Source of the DNA: Enoplolaimus lenunculus
Taxonomy: Eukaryota; Nematoda; Enoplea; Enoplida; Thoracostomopsidae
DNA: 64,000 nucleotides
Assembly (NCBI GenBank): GCA_030248215.1
Contig: JASANG010000273.1
Location: forward strand, 568,001 to 632,000
Direction of reading: 5' to 3'
How positions within the stretch are numbered: the first letter of the stretch is position 1; each line of letters begins with the position of its first letter. The translations under genes were made by a program, and so were the position numbers. Of this stretch, positions 32,832 to 44,829 are shown piece by piece. Under the pieces are notes generated by a model. It saw nothing but the letters and a program-made list of their open reading frames with translations, had not been told where the DNA came from and ran no database searches.

Positions 32832-35800
32832 ATGCTAAGCGCTCCAACAGTTGTATACCGCCGAAGCGGTTCAGCTCGATCGTGTCAAAGTGACCGCCCG
32901 AGGCCCAGTTCAGAGACCGTGATGCGAAATCGTAAGAGTGTCCCCAGCCCGCCATCATCACCTGATTCCCTTCACGTTGGCTTCATGGAAGAAGTCCAGG
33001 TGATGGCAGCAGCGCCTGGCAGCCGTCGTCATGGTCGCGGGCGAGGCGGCGGTGGACAATCGCGACGCCACTATGGCTCAGATGGCAAGAGTCACAGAGG
33101 TGGTGGTCATTATTCGCCAGCGCCACCAGCCGCTGGAGGTAGCGGCGCTAGCGACAAAAACGAACCGCATGCGCCAACGCGTAAAGCGCGTTCCCACAAC
33201 GGTTCGCACGCATCGCATCGATCGAATCGATCAAATCGTTCTAATCGATCCAATCGATCGTCGCGCGGTGGTGGCGGCGGTGGCCGACGAGCGCACTCCA
33301 AAGTTCGCCATCGGTCGGCGTCGACTGGAAGCCACAAACGCGGCGGTGGTGGTGCATCAAGACATCGACGTCGAAGTCGAGGAACTCGGTCTGCGTCGCC
33401 GCATAAAAAAGGCGCCGGCATTAACAAAAAGCATAGCGGTACCGAGCTGTCGACGCGAGCACGCGAAGAAATTGTGAAGAAAATTTATGGGAAAAACGGA
33501 ACGCCGCCGAATGTTGATGTTTCGTAAGTTATTGTAATTTTTTGTTTGCATCCGCGGTCAGTTATGCATGCCTGGAGCTGTGAGGGGCGATGAAGGTGTT
33601 GCCCCTACGAACCGAAAAGCTTAGTCTCCCCTATGCGACATTTTTTCAACTGCATTATAATATCTGATATATATAAATATATATACTGGAAAAACTTCCA
33701 TCGCCGAATCGCCGCATTTGGAAATCATAAACCCATAGTAATAATTCAAGGTTACAAGACCGTAGATACAGCTACAGATTTCTAAAACTTAACAGTTCAA
33801 CTAAAGGCAAAAGTTAGTTGGAATAAATAATATTACAGGGTTTGTAACTCGTAAACACAACGTATGCTAGGAAGATTAGTTTATATCGGACGAATAACAT
33901 ACGTAATTTAGGCATAGATCCAGCTAACTCCTACTTTCACATAAACAAAAACCAATATGTATAAATCATTGTTTTCTATGAAACAAGTTAGCGTTGCAAA
34001 TATTGCAAATACTTTGAGTCTTTATTAATGTCTGCTGAGGTGATATTTTCAGCGCACTAATCGCACTGTTGCTGCCGTATTTACACGCAATTCAATCTGA
34101 TATCGACGAAAATGAGCTGTTGACAGAAAAATCAGAATGGATTAAAGCGATCGATGATAAAGATCAAGTGAAGAAGAAGTTTCGCTTCCTCGACTCAATT
34201 GGCGACGGGTCATTTGCTGTGGTGCACAAAGCTGTTCATCGAAAATCCAAAAATTTAGTCGCAATCAAGGTTTGTCGGTTTTTTCTTGTGAAATATTAAT
34301 ATCTGTATAATTACAGCTGGAATGTCCTACATACATAATTGGGTAACTTTCTAGCATTACTTTGTTTACAAAATTTGGGCCCATGTACGCGCTATACATA
34401 CATACAAACAATGCGTAATGTTTAACAATTCACACGCGACTGCAAAATTTAATCAAGACGTGACAAAGCATCGTCGACCTCGCGCGTTCACAGCAAATTA
34501 TAGTTGAGTGGTGATGGTAAAACGCTTCCCAATTTACACTTGCTTCAACGATTAACGCTATAGTCGTTATTAATACATATTATAATTTTCAGGAAGTTGA
34601 CAAACGCAAATTACAACCGGAAAATAAAAAATTTATTGAAAACGAAGTGGAAATATTAACGACACTGAGACATAAGAATATCATTCGTCTGATTGGTGCA
34701 TTTCAGTCCGACGATTACTATTGGGTGATTACAGAATTATCAGAAGTACGTTTATTTCACACATCTTCCACAAAATCTTGCGCACAATACGTGATAATGG
34801 CAATATATCGCCCGACAACTTGTCGGCCAACAGTAGTGTAAACCTGAGTCAAAGCCTAAGTGTATTCTAAGAATTCAGGGTCTAATACATGTGGTGTCAG
34901 AAAGTGAGTATACTCCTTTCAAAATTTCTAGAGACAAGAAAGAAAGCACTTCTAACAGAACTTAAAATAACTTTCTGAACGTAAAGGTGAACAAAAATTC
35001 CCTTTTATGAAATTGTACGCATTCTCGAACCAAAATCCTGGCTACACTTTTGTCGCCAAATTGTGACACGATGTACCAATGTTATTAAACCTGATGTACA
35101 GTACAATATTTTGTAATCATAAAACCTACTATCTGGTTGTCAAATAATTGTAATAAAATATTTGCCGCAAGGTATTCAGTGGAACATTGTTGTTCTCCTC
35201 ATGAAAATTAATATTTCCTTGGTTTGATAAAGGATTAAAACCTGAAAACCTTAACTGGGTTCTAATCGAGCTCTAATGCAATGTTGTGGGAATAGAAACG
35301 AGTCGAAAATTGGGACAAATTTGTCAACAGAATCTAAATATAATTTTTTTAGTTTTGTAACAAGACAAAATGTATATATTAGTAATTTCAGTACGGTGAT
35401 ATATACAAAGCAGTAATGGCCGATGGTGTATTTAGTGAAAATATGACAACTGGAGTGATTCGAGACGTTGCGCATGCGCTCAAATATCTTCATGGCAAAA
35501 ATATTGTCCATCGAGATATTAAGGTACGGTGGATACCATGGCGCGACCAGATATGCGGTTACGGTTCCGGCAACAAAATGGACATTGAATTCCGTCTATA
35601 TCTCCGGCATTATAAATTGTCTGCATATAATAACATTCCGGCATTATAAATAATTGTCGGAATAAAATATATATACATCGCTAAAATTAAGTAATGAATC
35701 TATATTTCTCTGATATTGTATATTTATGACCAAAATTAATGCAATGTTCCTCAGTTACCTTTGTTTACAATATCGGAGCTGAGCATGCTGGGTAATACAG

Positions 35801-38800
35801 TTGACACGAAAATCCTTGTGGAATCAAAATTATAACAAACCATAATAAGTATTATATAGTAAGTTAGCACGGCTGGAGTTCGTGAATGGCTGTATCGAAA
35901 GGTTGAACCAGGCTAAAAATTTTGTTAGAAACGTTTGGGGTCTTTAAATTTAAAATTGATTTGTTTGTACTATCGTGAAACAATCGCTAAATTGGCATTA
36001 ATTGAACAAATTTCGCGTGGGAAGCGATCGTAAAGCCAGCAGCATGCTTTTTTGTTTATATATTTCAGCTGGATAATATGTTATTTGTATCTGGTGAACG
36101 GGTCAAATTGGCTGATTTTGGAGTCGCATGCAAGGTTAAAGGACCACTGAAACGCATGTGTGGCACACTTTTGTACGTTGCGCCTGAAATTATTACTAAA
36201 TCAGGTACGAATCAGCAACAACAATTTTTCTGCACGCCTGCCACACTGAAATAATTAACGCGCTTGAAAACCTGTTCAAAAGTCCTGGGTATTAGCCCAA
36301 AAAATGAGGGATTCAACTCCCGTATTAACCGAGCACATTTTTTTCGTTGTGAGATTTGGCCTGTGAAGGGTATAAAACAATGGCGGGCCCAGAAATTCCT
36401 GGTTTGGAAGGCACAAGTGGAAAAATATTAAGTATATATATATACGTAAAAATCACCATAACTGCCATTGTAGCTTACGTTGCTTTTGACCTGAAAAAAG
36501 TTACACTTGGCAGCCGGTGGGGGGATACATCCCCCCATTCACCAATGTATCCACCATTGGTATAAAAGAAAAATTGCGAGCCATATCACCAACTCTATGC
36601 AGTTTGTTTATGGTACACTACTGACCTAAATTTTTGTGCCTAAAACATTAGTCCGTTCGTGTTTAGCCATGCAACTAGGTAAGTTCTGTGTAGAAAACAA
36701 TGCCACAGCGTGCATTGCATTTTTGGCCTACCGGCCTTATCTAAAAGGGGGTCAAAATTTTCCGTAAAAAGTATAAATAATTGTATACCTACATCTTCAT
36801 ATACCTATACTACGTTTATTCATAAAAGGAAGAAGCAATTCAGTTTGCATTAAAAATTAAATCAAACCCCGAAATGGGGCATGGGGAAAAACTGAACGCA
36901 TGCTGGTACATTTTTACAAGGCACAACCCAGGTAGTTGCACACACTTTTTAAATGTCATGCACTCTAAAGTAATATTCTGGTACAGTTAAGCTATAATTT
37001 GCGTTTAAGTTTTTAGTGAACAGTATTTATAAGAATGTAAAACAGGACGTATCAAATTTAGACCGCGTGTGCAGAAAATTATTTTTATTACTGCAAGCGC
37101 AATTACGTGAACGACCCATAATCATGGTGCAACCGGACATATAAAATTCCGGAACCGAAAAACAAAAATACTTGTTACCGAAAAATTCATTTTAACGCTA
37201 TTTTATCACTTTTAAAGATGGAAACGCGCGATTTACATTGCCAAAATCCTGAAACAAATGCAGCAGCTGGAAAAATATGATAAATTTTGGAGTATAGCAC
37301 AGAAAATTTTGGCAATACACGCTTAGACAAGTTTAGAAAAATAACTTGGAATAATATGCCATTTTTTCTTAAATTAACCAAACGAGAAAAATTTTCACTA
37401 AAAAATAAACCGGATAGTGAAAAATACCGGATTTCCTTGTCGGAACAGGAATTCCGGGTCACAATGCCAATAATGTGTGATATCACGAATTTCAGGGTAC
37501 GGCCTCAAGGTCGACATATATTCGCTCGGTGTAGCGGCGTACGCAATGATGAGTGGACACTTTCCGTTTTATGACGACCAGCAGGACAAATTAATTCAAA
37601 TGATTGTCAACGAAGATCCAAATTTCGATTTTGAGCCGTGGGATCCAATAACCGAAGGTTAGTGAAACCAACAGTGGATAATACCCTTAATATGAGCTAG
37701 ACTATTACGATGGCGCTCTATTTGATTTGCGGTGCCGTCCGTTACCATACGTTTTTGCTCAACATCCCGTCAATCAAAGAATTACCGTTTTGTTTAAAAC
37801 TTTATAATACATGATCATTATCATTTATCGTGTACAAATCCGCAGATTGGCAGCCAGGCCGGTGGCTGTATATATTCTTTTCTACACCCACGTGCATACT
37901 CTTTTTAAAATTTTTAAAAATAAAATATGTCTGTGAAAAAACTTCAAATCAATTTTGTGCCAATTTTCTAATCTGCTTCAACCGAAGGTTTTGCTTAAGC
38001 AACACATATGGGTTGTTTTTCTAAAATAGAAAACATGTCAATGTGACTGCGGCAAGCTGGATTGTTTCTCAATTTTCTAGTCTGCTTATTTCTTTTTTAA
38101 AAAAAGACGTTGTTATAGTCATTTTTAAGTCATTAAAAATAAAGGCGTCTATGTGGCATAAACATTCCGATCCATGTAAATATCAGGGATGAAACGTTTT
38201 TGTGTGGGCCTGGAGTAGAGTAAGCTTGCAAGCTTTTGACTAATTTTTCCTTGGGTTTAGGCGTAGGCATAAGTATGAGCTCATTCTTACGCGTAGGCTT
38301 AGGCTTAGTCTTAGGAATATACTTATACTACTGCTGCGGCCCTGTTCTATACATTGGCCAACATTTCAATAAAACCATAGCTTGAGTTAACATGTTATAT
38401 GTATGTTAATCATTATTAATCAGCGGAAATCAATGTCAATGTAGATTTAAACTTTGAAAATTATTGCTCAGTAGAAATTGCTGGTGCTCGAAGCAGAGCG
38501 AAAACACATGGTTTCGAAGCTTCAAATCTTGCTCAGGACAGCACCCATCATAAGCTAAAAAATGTTTCAAATAAAATGAGATTAAATACCAGCAAAGCTA
38601 ATACTCATCGGTAGTACACGAATCCGAATTTACAACAATTGGCTTAATTTCAAACCGCAAATTCAGAATTTGCTATACATGTAGTGTGAACGCTAAATGC
38701 AAACCATAAGTTTATCAAAAGTATAGCAGAGCTTTACAGCTACAGTGTCCATTAGCCCACTGGTGATAGTTATACCGCAATTTAAAAAAATAAACTTAAT

Positions 38801-38967
38801 TTTTTTAATTTTTCAAATTTTAAGGTGGTATTGAATTTGTGAAAAAATTGATGCAAAAATCACCAGATGATCGCTACAACGCGGATGGAATTTTGAAATC
38901 AAAATGGATCAAAGGATACAAAGCGGAACCGTTTACAGACCGGTTGACAACGTTTGCGTTGCTTTAG
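32832..38967 (+). CDS. CAMK-group protein kinase, doublecortin-like kinase type, 7 exons
   Basis: Exons: 32832-33523, 34053-34269, 34593-34745, 35392-35523, 36069-36204, 37496-37657, 38825-38967. Phases agree; 544 residues. Residues 1-225 are low-complexity, basic and rich in Ser, Arg, Gly and His ([20 protein letters not shown]). The kinase domain spans about 275-535: glycine loop GDGSFAVV (281-288), VAIK Lys303, alpha-C Glu321 (IENEVEIL), HRDIK (394-398), DFG (414-416), APE (436-438). All catalytic residues are present, so it should be active. [11 protein letters not shown] followed by [16 protein letters not shown] is close to DCLK (zyg-8-like) kinases, which bind microtubules through doublecortin domains. 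No doublecortin domain is encoded in the exons found. The ATG at 32832 has no in-frame stop shortly upstream, so further 5' coding sequence is possible. Exon 1 is much richer in GC than the other exons. No AATAAA was seen close to the stop. Confidence 0.9.
34460..34545 (+). repeat. SINE fragment in kinase intron 2
   Basis: TATAGTTGAGTGGTGATGGTAAAACGCTTCCCA matches the A-box half of the SINE at 61613 (two 16-17-base blocks identical apart from single changes). The B-box half is absent. Confidence 0.45.
37128..37465. mobile_element. Family D element in kinase intron 5
   Basis: ATGGTGCAACCGGACAT at the left and, inverted, GTGACCCGGAATTCCTGTTC at the right enclose AT-rich sequence. It ends within about 30 bp of the exon 6 acceptor at 37495. 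Related to 60377-61077. Confidence 0.45.
38169..38359. mobile_element. GGCCCATG-type MITE with TTAGGC-like interior in kinase intron 6
   Basis: The left end GATCCATGTAAATATCAGGG is eroded. The right end, inverted, is GGCCAATGTATAGAACAGGG. The flanks AACATTCC and AACATTTC form an 8-bp duplication with one change. The interior has TTAGGCGTAGGC and CTTAGGCTTAG blocks. Confidence 0.75.
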
Positions 38968-39045
38968 CTACATTAATATGTACATATTAACGATTACTTA
39001 TGCTGTTATTAATAATAGATAACCGAATTTCATGACTGGATGCAG

Positions 39046-39203
39046 GGCCCGTGCAAAGATCAGGAGCGGAACGTTTTTCTGTGGGACTAGAAAAGACTAA
39101 GCTTAAGCTTTAGACTATTTTTTGCTTGGCTTAGGCTTAGGCTTAGACTTAGGCATAGGAATATGTTTATAATACTGTTCCTTACCTGTTATTTAGTTTG
39201 GCC
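39046..39203. mobile_element. TTAGGC-type MITE just 3' of the kinase gene
   Basis: It starts GGCCCGTGCAAAGATCAGGA and ends GGCC at 39203. The interior is GCTTGGCTTAGGCTTAGGC. The flanks GGATGCAG and GGATCCAA agree in 6 of 8 bases. Older than its neighbours by that measure. Confidence 0.6.
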
Positions 39204-39679
39204 GGATCCAAGAATTAATAGCGAAAAAAGTACGCAAACAAAGCTCAGCAAGAATCTATACTCATTTTTAATATTGAGTCTAACTGCAAAATTTGGGTGT
39301 TTATCTCTATTGAAAGGGTCTATGCCTGGATGGTCTATTATTGGATGCCTTAGTGCTGAATTATATGAGGTTATCCATATCCAATATATTTAGAAAGTAA
39401 AATATTTATGCATGTATTAAACGAGAGTTGAAGTATACGTTCTTGCTATATAATACGATTAGTGCAGTGGCAAATGGCAAATTTGATTTTTGTTTAAGGA
39501 CCTAAAACAGGGGATACTCGGCCGCATGAACCCCTTTTGAACTGCTGCTGATTTTGTTGTCGTATTTAACATATATGTATTCAAATAAAAGCATGGCAAT
39601 TATAAATAAACCGCTGTCCGCTAAGCGGCGTCGCAACACACACCTGCCGCGATGTTATCAGTTTCAGCTTACAAAAAAG

Positions 39680-39888
39680 GGCCCATGTATAGAACAGGGC
39701 CGGATCGTTTTCTGGAGGGGCTATAATAGAGTCAGTTTAAGCTTTAGACCAATTTTTTTGCTTAGGCTTAGGCTTAGGATTAGGTTTAGGAATAGGCTCA
39801 TCCATACGCTTAGGCTTAGGCTTAGGCTTAGGCTTAGGCTTAAGAATATGCTTATACTACTGTTCCGACCATGTTCTATCCATGGGCC
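39680..39888. mobile_element. GGCCCATG MITE with TTAGGC array, exact 8-bp TSD
   Basis: The termini are GGCCCATGTATAGAACAGGG and its inverse. The duplication CAAAAAAG occurs exactly at 39672-39679 and 39889-39896. The interior has two blocks, the second with about six uninterrupted TTAGGC units. The order is terminus, GTCAGTTTAAGCTTTAGAC, array 1, CATCCATACG, array 2, TATGCTTATACTACTG, terminus. This is the best-preserved copy. Confidence 0.9.
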
Positions 39889-40032
39889 CAAAAAAGTAAC
39901 TTCTCGAGCTCGGGTGCTGCAGCGAATAATTAATTTGTGTCCAACTTTAAGTGAACAACTTAACTAAACTGAGGTAAGATTTGAAATCAATAACCTAGCG
40001 GATTTTAATACAGCTAGATAGGTGTATACCAG

Positions 40033-41401
40033 TCGTAGTGGGACTACATTTATTGAGCGAAGCTTGAACACACGTAAGCAATTAAGGTAATATGCAAATT
40101 AGTTATTAGCTAGCTATTCATTTAGGGGTTTTGGAGGTTTGTAAGCAATTTCCTCGGATTCGTCGCACCCAAAAACCCCTCAGCCACCCTAATAATTATT
40201 GGAATAATTTAAAAAGTCCTAATTTTGTCTCGTCAATTAAGCAAATATGCAAATTATGTATTAGCTAACTATTAGACAATTGTTTTTAAAGGTCTTTAGA
40301 CAATTTATTCAGATTCCTCGCACCCAAAAACCCATTATTGCTGAAATTAGATTGCTTGTAACCCTAAGAATTAGTGAAAAATTGTAAAAACGCCTAATTT
40401 AGGCTTATCAATTATACTTATATGCAAATTATCTATTAGCTAACTACGCAGTTATCGGTTTTTCGGTTTTAGACGTTCGTAAACAATTTATGCAATTTCC
40501 TCGCACCAAAAAACCTTCAGTAACCCTAATAATTATTGAAATAATTTGAAAAGTCCTAATTTTGTCTTGTCAATTAAGCTAATATGTAAATTAGCTATGA
40601 GCTAACTATTCAATTATCGGTTTAGGATGTTTGTAAACAATTTATTCATATTCCTCGCACCTAAAAACCCTTTATTGCTGGAATTATATTGCTTTTAACC
40701 TTAATAATTAGTGAAGTTTTGTAAGAAGTCCTAATTTAGGCTTACAAACTATGCTAATATGCAAATTAGCTATTAGTTAACTATTCAATTATCGGTTTTG
40801 GAGGTTTGTAAACAATTTATTCATATTCCTCGCACCCGAAAACCTTTAGTAAACCCTAATATTTATTGAAATAATTTAAAAAGTCCTGGTTTTGTCTTGT
40901 CAATTAAGCTAATATGTAAATTACCTATTAGCTAACTATTCAATTATCGGTTTAGGATGTTTGTAAACAATTTATTCATATTCCTCGCACCTAAAAACCC
41001 ATTATTGCTGGAATTATATTGCTTTTAACCTTAATAATTAGTGAAATATTGTAAGAAGTCCTAATTTAGGCTTACAAACTATGCTAATATGCAAATTATC
41101 CATTAGCTAACTACTCAATTATCAGTTTTGGAGGTTTGTAAACAGTCTACGGAGATTTCTCGCACCCAAAAACCGTTTAATGCTAAAATTAGATTGTTTC
41201 TAACTGTTATAATTACTGAAATATTGTGGAAAGTCCTAATTTAGGCTTAATTAATTATGCAAATTAGCCTGTAGCTAATAAACGGCTTAAAATTTTTGGA
41301 CAGACGGACGGACGGACATCCACCTTTCGACCCCCAAGTACAAAAAATAAAACGCTTCGCGAAACTACGAGCTTCGCTTGGAGTTTCGCTTCGCTCAATA
41401 A
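40033..41401 (+). mobile_element. Satellite-bearing element A4, most complete copy
   Basis: It starts TCGTAGTGGGACTACATTTA, then TTGAGCGAAGC, and ends GCTTCGCTCAATAA, so the ends TTATTGAGCGAAGC are inverted. About seven satellite units alternate between roughly 155 and 175 bp, giving a higher-order period near 330 bp. The two unit types differ in the segment before ATGCTAATATGCAAATTA (TTGTCAATTAAGC versus TAGGCTTACAAACT). The tail has GACGGACGGACGGACATCC and the GAAACTACGAGCTTCGC hairpin. Confidence 0.8.
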
Positions 41402-41739
41402 GATTAAAGCTTGAATTAGGAGTTTAAACTTTGACAGATTAAAAATTTATTTTCCAAAGCTATAGAGCTGGAGTTATAACAAATTCATATTTACTTAGTA
41501 CTAGTCGTCAACACGTAGGTTTGAACACCGAACAAAATTTTTGCCAGCCGGAATTCACCCAACTAGTTTGCTGAGTTCAAGTGATAACTGGAGCAGCCCG
41601 GAAAAGTTTTTCCATTTTGATTCAACGTTAACATAAATTTTTGTGATCTATTAACAGCTGTTGTGCCGGTAAAATGTGGATGTTTCATGTTAACTTTCAA
41701 ACCATTTATATAAAAATTCTTGTACCATTCCCACATATT

Positions 41740-42115
41740 TCAATTCAGACTTAGGGTTTGTCTTAGGTGCAAGCTAAAGTTTAAGTATGAAATGCATATA
41801 GGCAAAGGTTTAAAACATTATAGTCAAAGGTGTTGCGTAAAGCGTATGTTTAGGCTCTAGGCTTATAACTCAGTCAAAGGTATAGGCCTTAGGCTTAGGC
41901 TTGGAAAAACCTTTTGGAAAACCTAAGGAGCCTAGCTAAGTCTGTTTGCGAAAAGTGTACAAAGGATAAGCTTAAAAGCGTACCTTAAGTTTCTAGCCTG
42001 AAAGTGTACAAAGCCTAATCCAAAAAGTCTAGCTTATGTCTGTATCGGGAAAGTGTACAAAGCCTAAGCCTAAAAGCCTATGTTAAGTCTGTGTCTAGAA
42101 AGTATACAAAAGCCT
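41740..42115. repeat. Tandem ~50 bp repeats derived from CCTAAG words
   Basis: Units GAAAGTGTACAAAGCCTAAG / CCTAAAAGCCTATGTTAAGT / CTGTGTC repeat about three times at 41950-42115. Looser TTAGG-rich sequence precedes them (41745-41940). It lies directly 3' of the receptor gene. Confidence 0.55.
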
Positions 42116-42132
42116 TTATTCCTGTCAGCTTT

Positions 42133-42138
42133 TTTATT
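42133..42138 (-). terminator. Poly(A) signal overlapping the receptor stop codon
   Basis: On the minus strand the stop TAA (42140-42138) shares its last base with AATAAA (42138-42133), implying a very short 3'UTR if used. Confidence 0.45.
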
Positions 42139-44405
42139 TAGCTACTAATCGCCGACAGATAAGTTTGAACACTGAACACCCTTTTCGCCGAACACAAACG
42201 CCGGAATTCACCTGACTGAGTGTATAAAATTATAAAATTCGACCCGACATTAATTGTTAACGCAAATCCACAATAATACGTAATATGAAGTCCTGTTATT
42301 TCGGATACTCCAACGATTGCTGCAATCATATCAAACAGGTAAAGAGCAAGCGACGATGCCACGTGATCCAGGGCAAGAAGGACAATTATTCTAATAGCTC
42401 TCAGCAGAGGCAGGTATCCAGGATGTCGGCAATTCTCTACCCTTCGGCTACAAGCATGTCCTGTCCCACCCCTCAGCTGACTATTTCTTGATTGATGTAA
42501 AGATAAATTGAACTGAACACGAGTCCTTGAGCAGTTGATGTACCGAGGTCCTTGTGAAAAGTTTGAATGAACGCAACAAAGTTTTGAACTCGAACCATTT
42601 AAATTGAACTCGGGTTTATTTGAAATCGGGCAATGTTGACAGCTTAGGCCATTATAGCTAAGTTTGCGTTGAGCACCAACGGAGCCACCGTGGGGTAAAC
42701 TATTACGCTTCTTGTGGTCAGATATGTTATCTCGTGATGTATGGATTGATCCGCGCCGAAGGCGACCTACGCTCTCGTTTGAATAGGGTAAATTGACCCC
42801 ACGAAGTGTTGCTGAGAAAAACGCATCAAGTTGTCCTATTGACAAATAGTAATGGGCAGTTTTAAGTTTACGCCATAGTAGAAAGTAGACTATTAGGGTT
42901 GCGAAGCATAAAGTCATTGATATGGCAGCGAAAGGTATTAGAATTGGTTGCTGAAAATACCAAATATTAACGTAAATTTTATTTTTTTAATCTAAATTTT
43001 AAATACAGTTGGTATTATTTCTTCGGTTGGAAGAGATTTTAAAACGCATTTGAAAATTAGCTGAGAACAATTTACAGAAGATATGCATACTTTTGATATT
43101 GGCCTAGCACGTTTCGAAATAAAAAAATACTAACGAACTATGAAACTGAATTTGTTTATTAATTTTAACTCCGCTAGCAATTGAATTGTGACATTACAGT
43201 GTTAAGTTCAAAGCAAGTTTTTTCAAACTGTGTAAGGTTAAGGTGCAATATAGCGTTTCGAACACATCATTATAAAATTTGTGAAACAAAAACTTTGAAA
43301 AATAATTACAACTAATATTTTCTATGTGAACGTTAGTAATATCAAGAGTGCATGATACAAGAGTGTGCAATTCTTGAGTTGCGAATGGTACAAAGTCTAC
43401 CACTGGGCATTGAAGGGTCGCTTTCGCATGCAATAACCATAAATTAAACGGCCAAAGTTACTTTAATGGACGTAACAGAAGATTAAGCGTATTCCTAAGC
43501 CTAACCCTAAGCCTAAGCGTTGCTAAAATGAGTTCCTAGGCCTAAGCCTAAGCGTAAACATAAGCAAAAATGTGATATAGAATCTAAACCTACTCTTTTA
43601 TACAAACACCAGAAACCTGAACGCCCCTTAAAGTAACATGGGCCAGTTAAACTATATTTGGAGCACTTATATTTACGGATACACAAAGTGTCATGGTTCG
43701 CACAGGTTCTACATCTCTTTAACATGAGGGGAGCCAAAAACGAAACGCCCGGTATACACTTTGTACCATGCTAAACCCCAAGAGTTGCACAGTTTTGTAT
43801 CGTGCATTCTCGGTGAAATAAACTCTTAAATTTTAAAATTTCAAAATAAATCAAGCATTCAGACTTACAATCATTGATGTTGTCGGAATACAAACAGGAA
43901 CCAGCGTAGCAGAATCCGCATACCAAATATTCAGTAACACAAGGCCAACCGGAAACGCCGCAATTGCAAGCACCACCAATTTCCGGTAAGTCTGACGTAC
44001 TAATTTCGGGGTCAAGAAAATTAGCAATTTGTCAAGAGCTGCGAATAAGGTCAACAACGAACTTGTAGTTACAGACCAACAGAACAATGCCATCATTTGA
44101 GCGCAAGCCCTTTGAGAATATCTCCAGTAGACGGTCGGGAGAGTCAAAGCAGAAGTGAAAATCATACAAATACTTGTAATAAAATCAACAATTGCACCGT
44201 AGAGCACCATGGAGTAAAGGGCGTGAGCTCGAAATTTTTGACTCAACAGTACTGCGAAAATGAGCAGGTTGAATACAGCGGTCACTGGTGAGAAAAGCAA
44301 AAATCCAATGTTGCCGTAAAAAATGTTCAATTGATACGGATGGGAAAATTCAACTGACGAGATGTTGAAATCAGTTTGATTTTTACGAAAATTTAACGCT
44401 TCCAT
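42138..44405 (-). CDS. Seven-transmembrane receptor (orphan GPCR-like), 2 exons
   Basis: Exons 44405-43869 and 42950-42138 join in phase 0 (ATT|GTAAGT, TTTTCAG|CAA), giving 449 residues. Hydrophobic segments sit at about 34-55, 66-90, 103-125, 142-162, 180-205, 363-390 and 401-423, an extracellular N-terminus-first seven-helix layout. NQT and NIS near the N-terminus are glycosylation sites. C101 at the start of helix 3 and C172 before helix 5 could form the usual disulfide. The DRY position is replaced by LDKLL. The third intracellular loop is about 155 residues, Ser/Asn/Arg-rich with several Cys. I cannot place it in a named receptor class; a nematode chemoreceptor-like or orphan peptide-type receptor is possible. 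The ATG at 44405 (GCCATGG) is chosen over an upstream TTG. The frame stays open upstream, so more 5' sequence is possible. Confidence 0.8.
43450..43644. mobile_element. GGCC...AGTTACTTT MITE with TTAGGC-like interior in receptor intron
   Basis: The left end GGCCAAAGTTACTTTAATGG and right end (inverted) GGCCCATGTTACTTTAAGGG enclose CCTAAG repeats. The flanks AATTAAAC and AGTTAAAC match in 7 of 8 bases. Same subfamily as 28044-28235. Confidence 0.8.
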
Positions 44406-44829
44406 GGCTAATGCTAGACGCAACTCGATGATGGAAGTTAAAAGTATAAACGAAACGGTGTGTTGGTTGGCCCAAAAGCAGTAGGGATTTATTTAAATCA
44501 GTTATTTATTTATAGTAGACAAGTTGTGTTATTTCTGAGTATACTTTAAATGGTTCTTTTAGCTAAAATTATAGATAATAGTCAGTTTAAGGTTTTTCGG
44601 CAAAATTGACTGTAATGTATATTTTACAATAAAAACTAGTGAAAATTATGCAACTTTTAGGCGGCTTGAGCAAACGCTTGGATATTAACTTTTTAGTTTA
44701 CCTTACAGCCTTTCCTGCATAAGGTTATTTTAACCTCAACTGAAATTAACTTTCAAGAATCGAATACAACCGGGAACCAGGGAGAGGCAAGTGTTTACAA
44801 TCTCTGTTTGACACAATGCCGTGGACAAT

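Noticed and set aside
32907-33551. Other frames over kinase exon 1
   Set aside because: Shadows of the GC-rich, repetitive kinase exon; only the frame ending in phase 2 at 33523 joins to the kinase domain.
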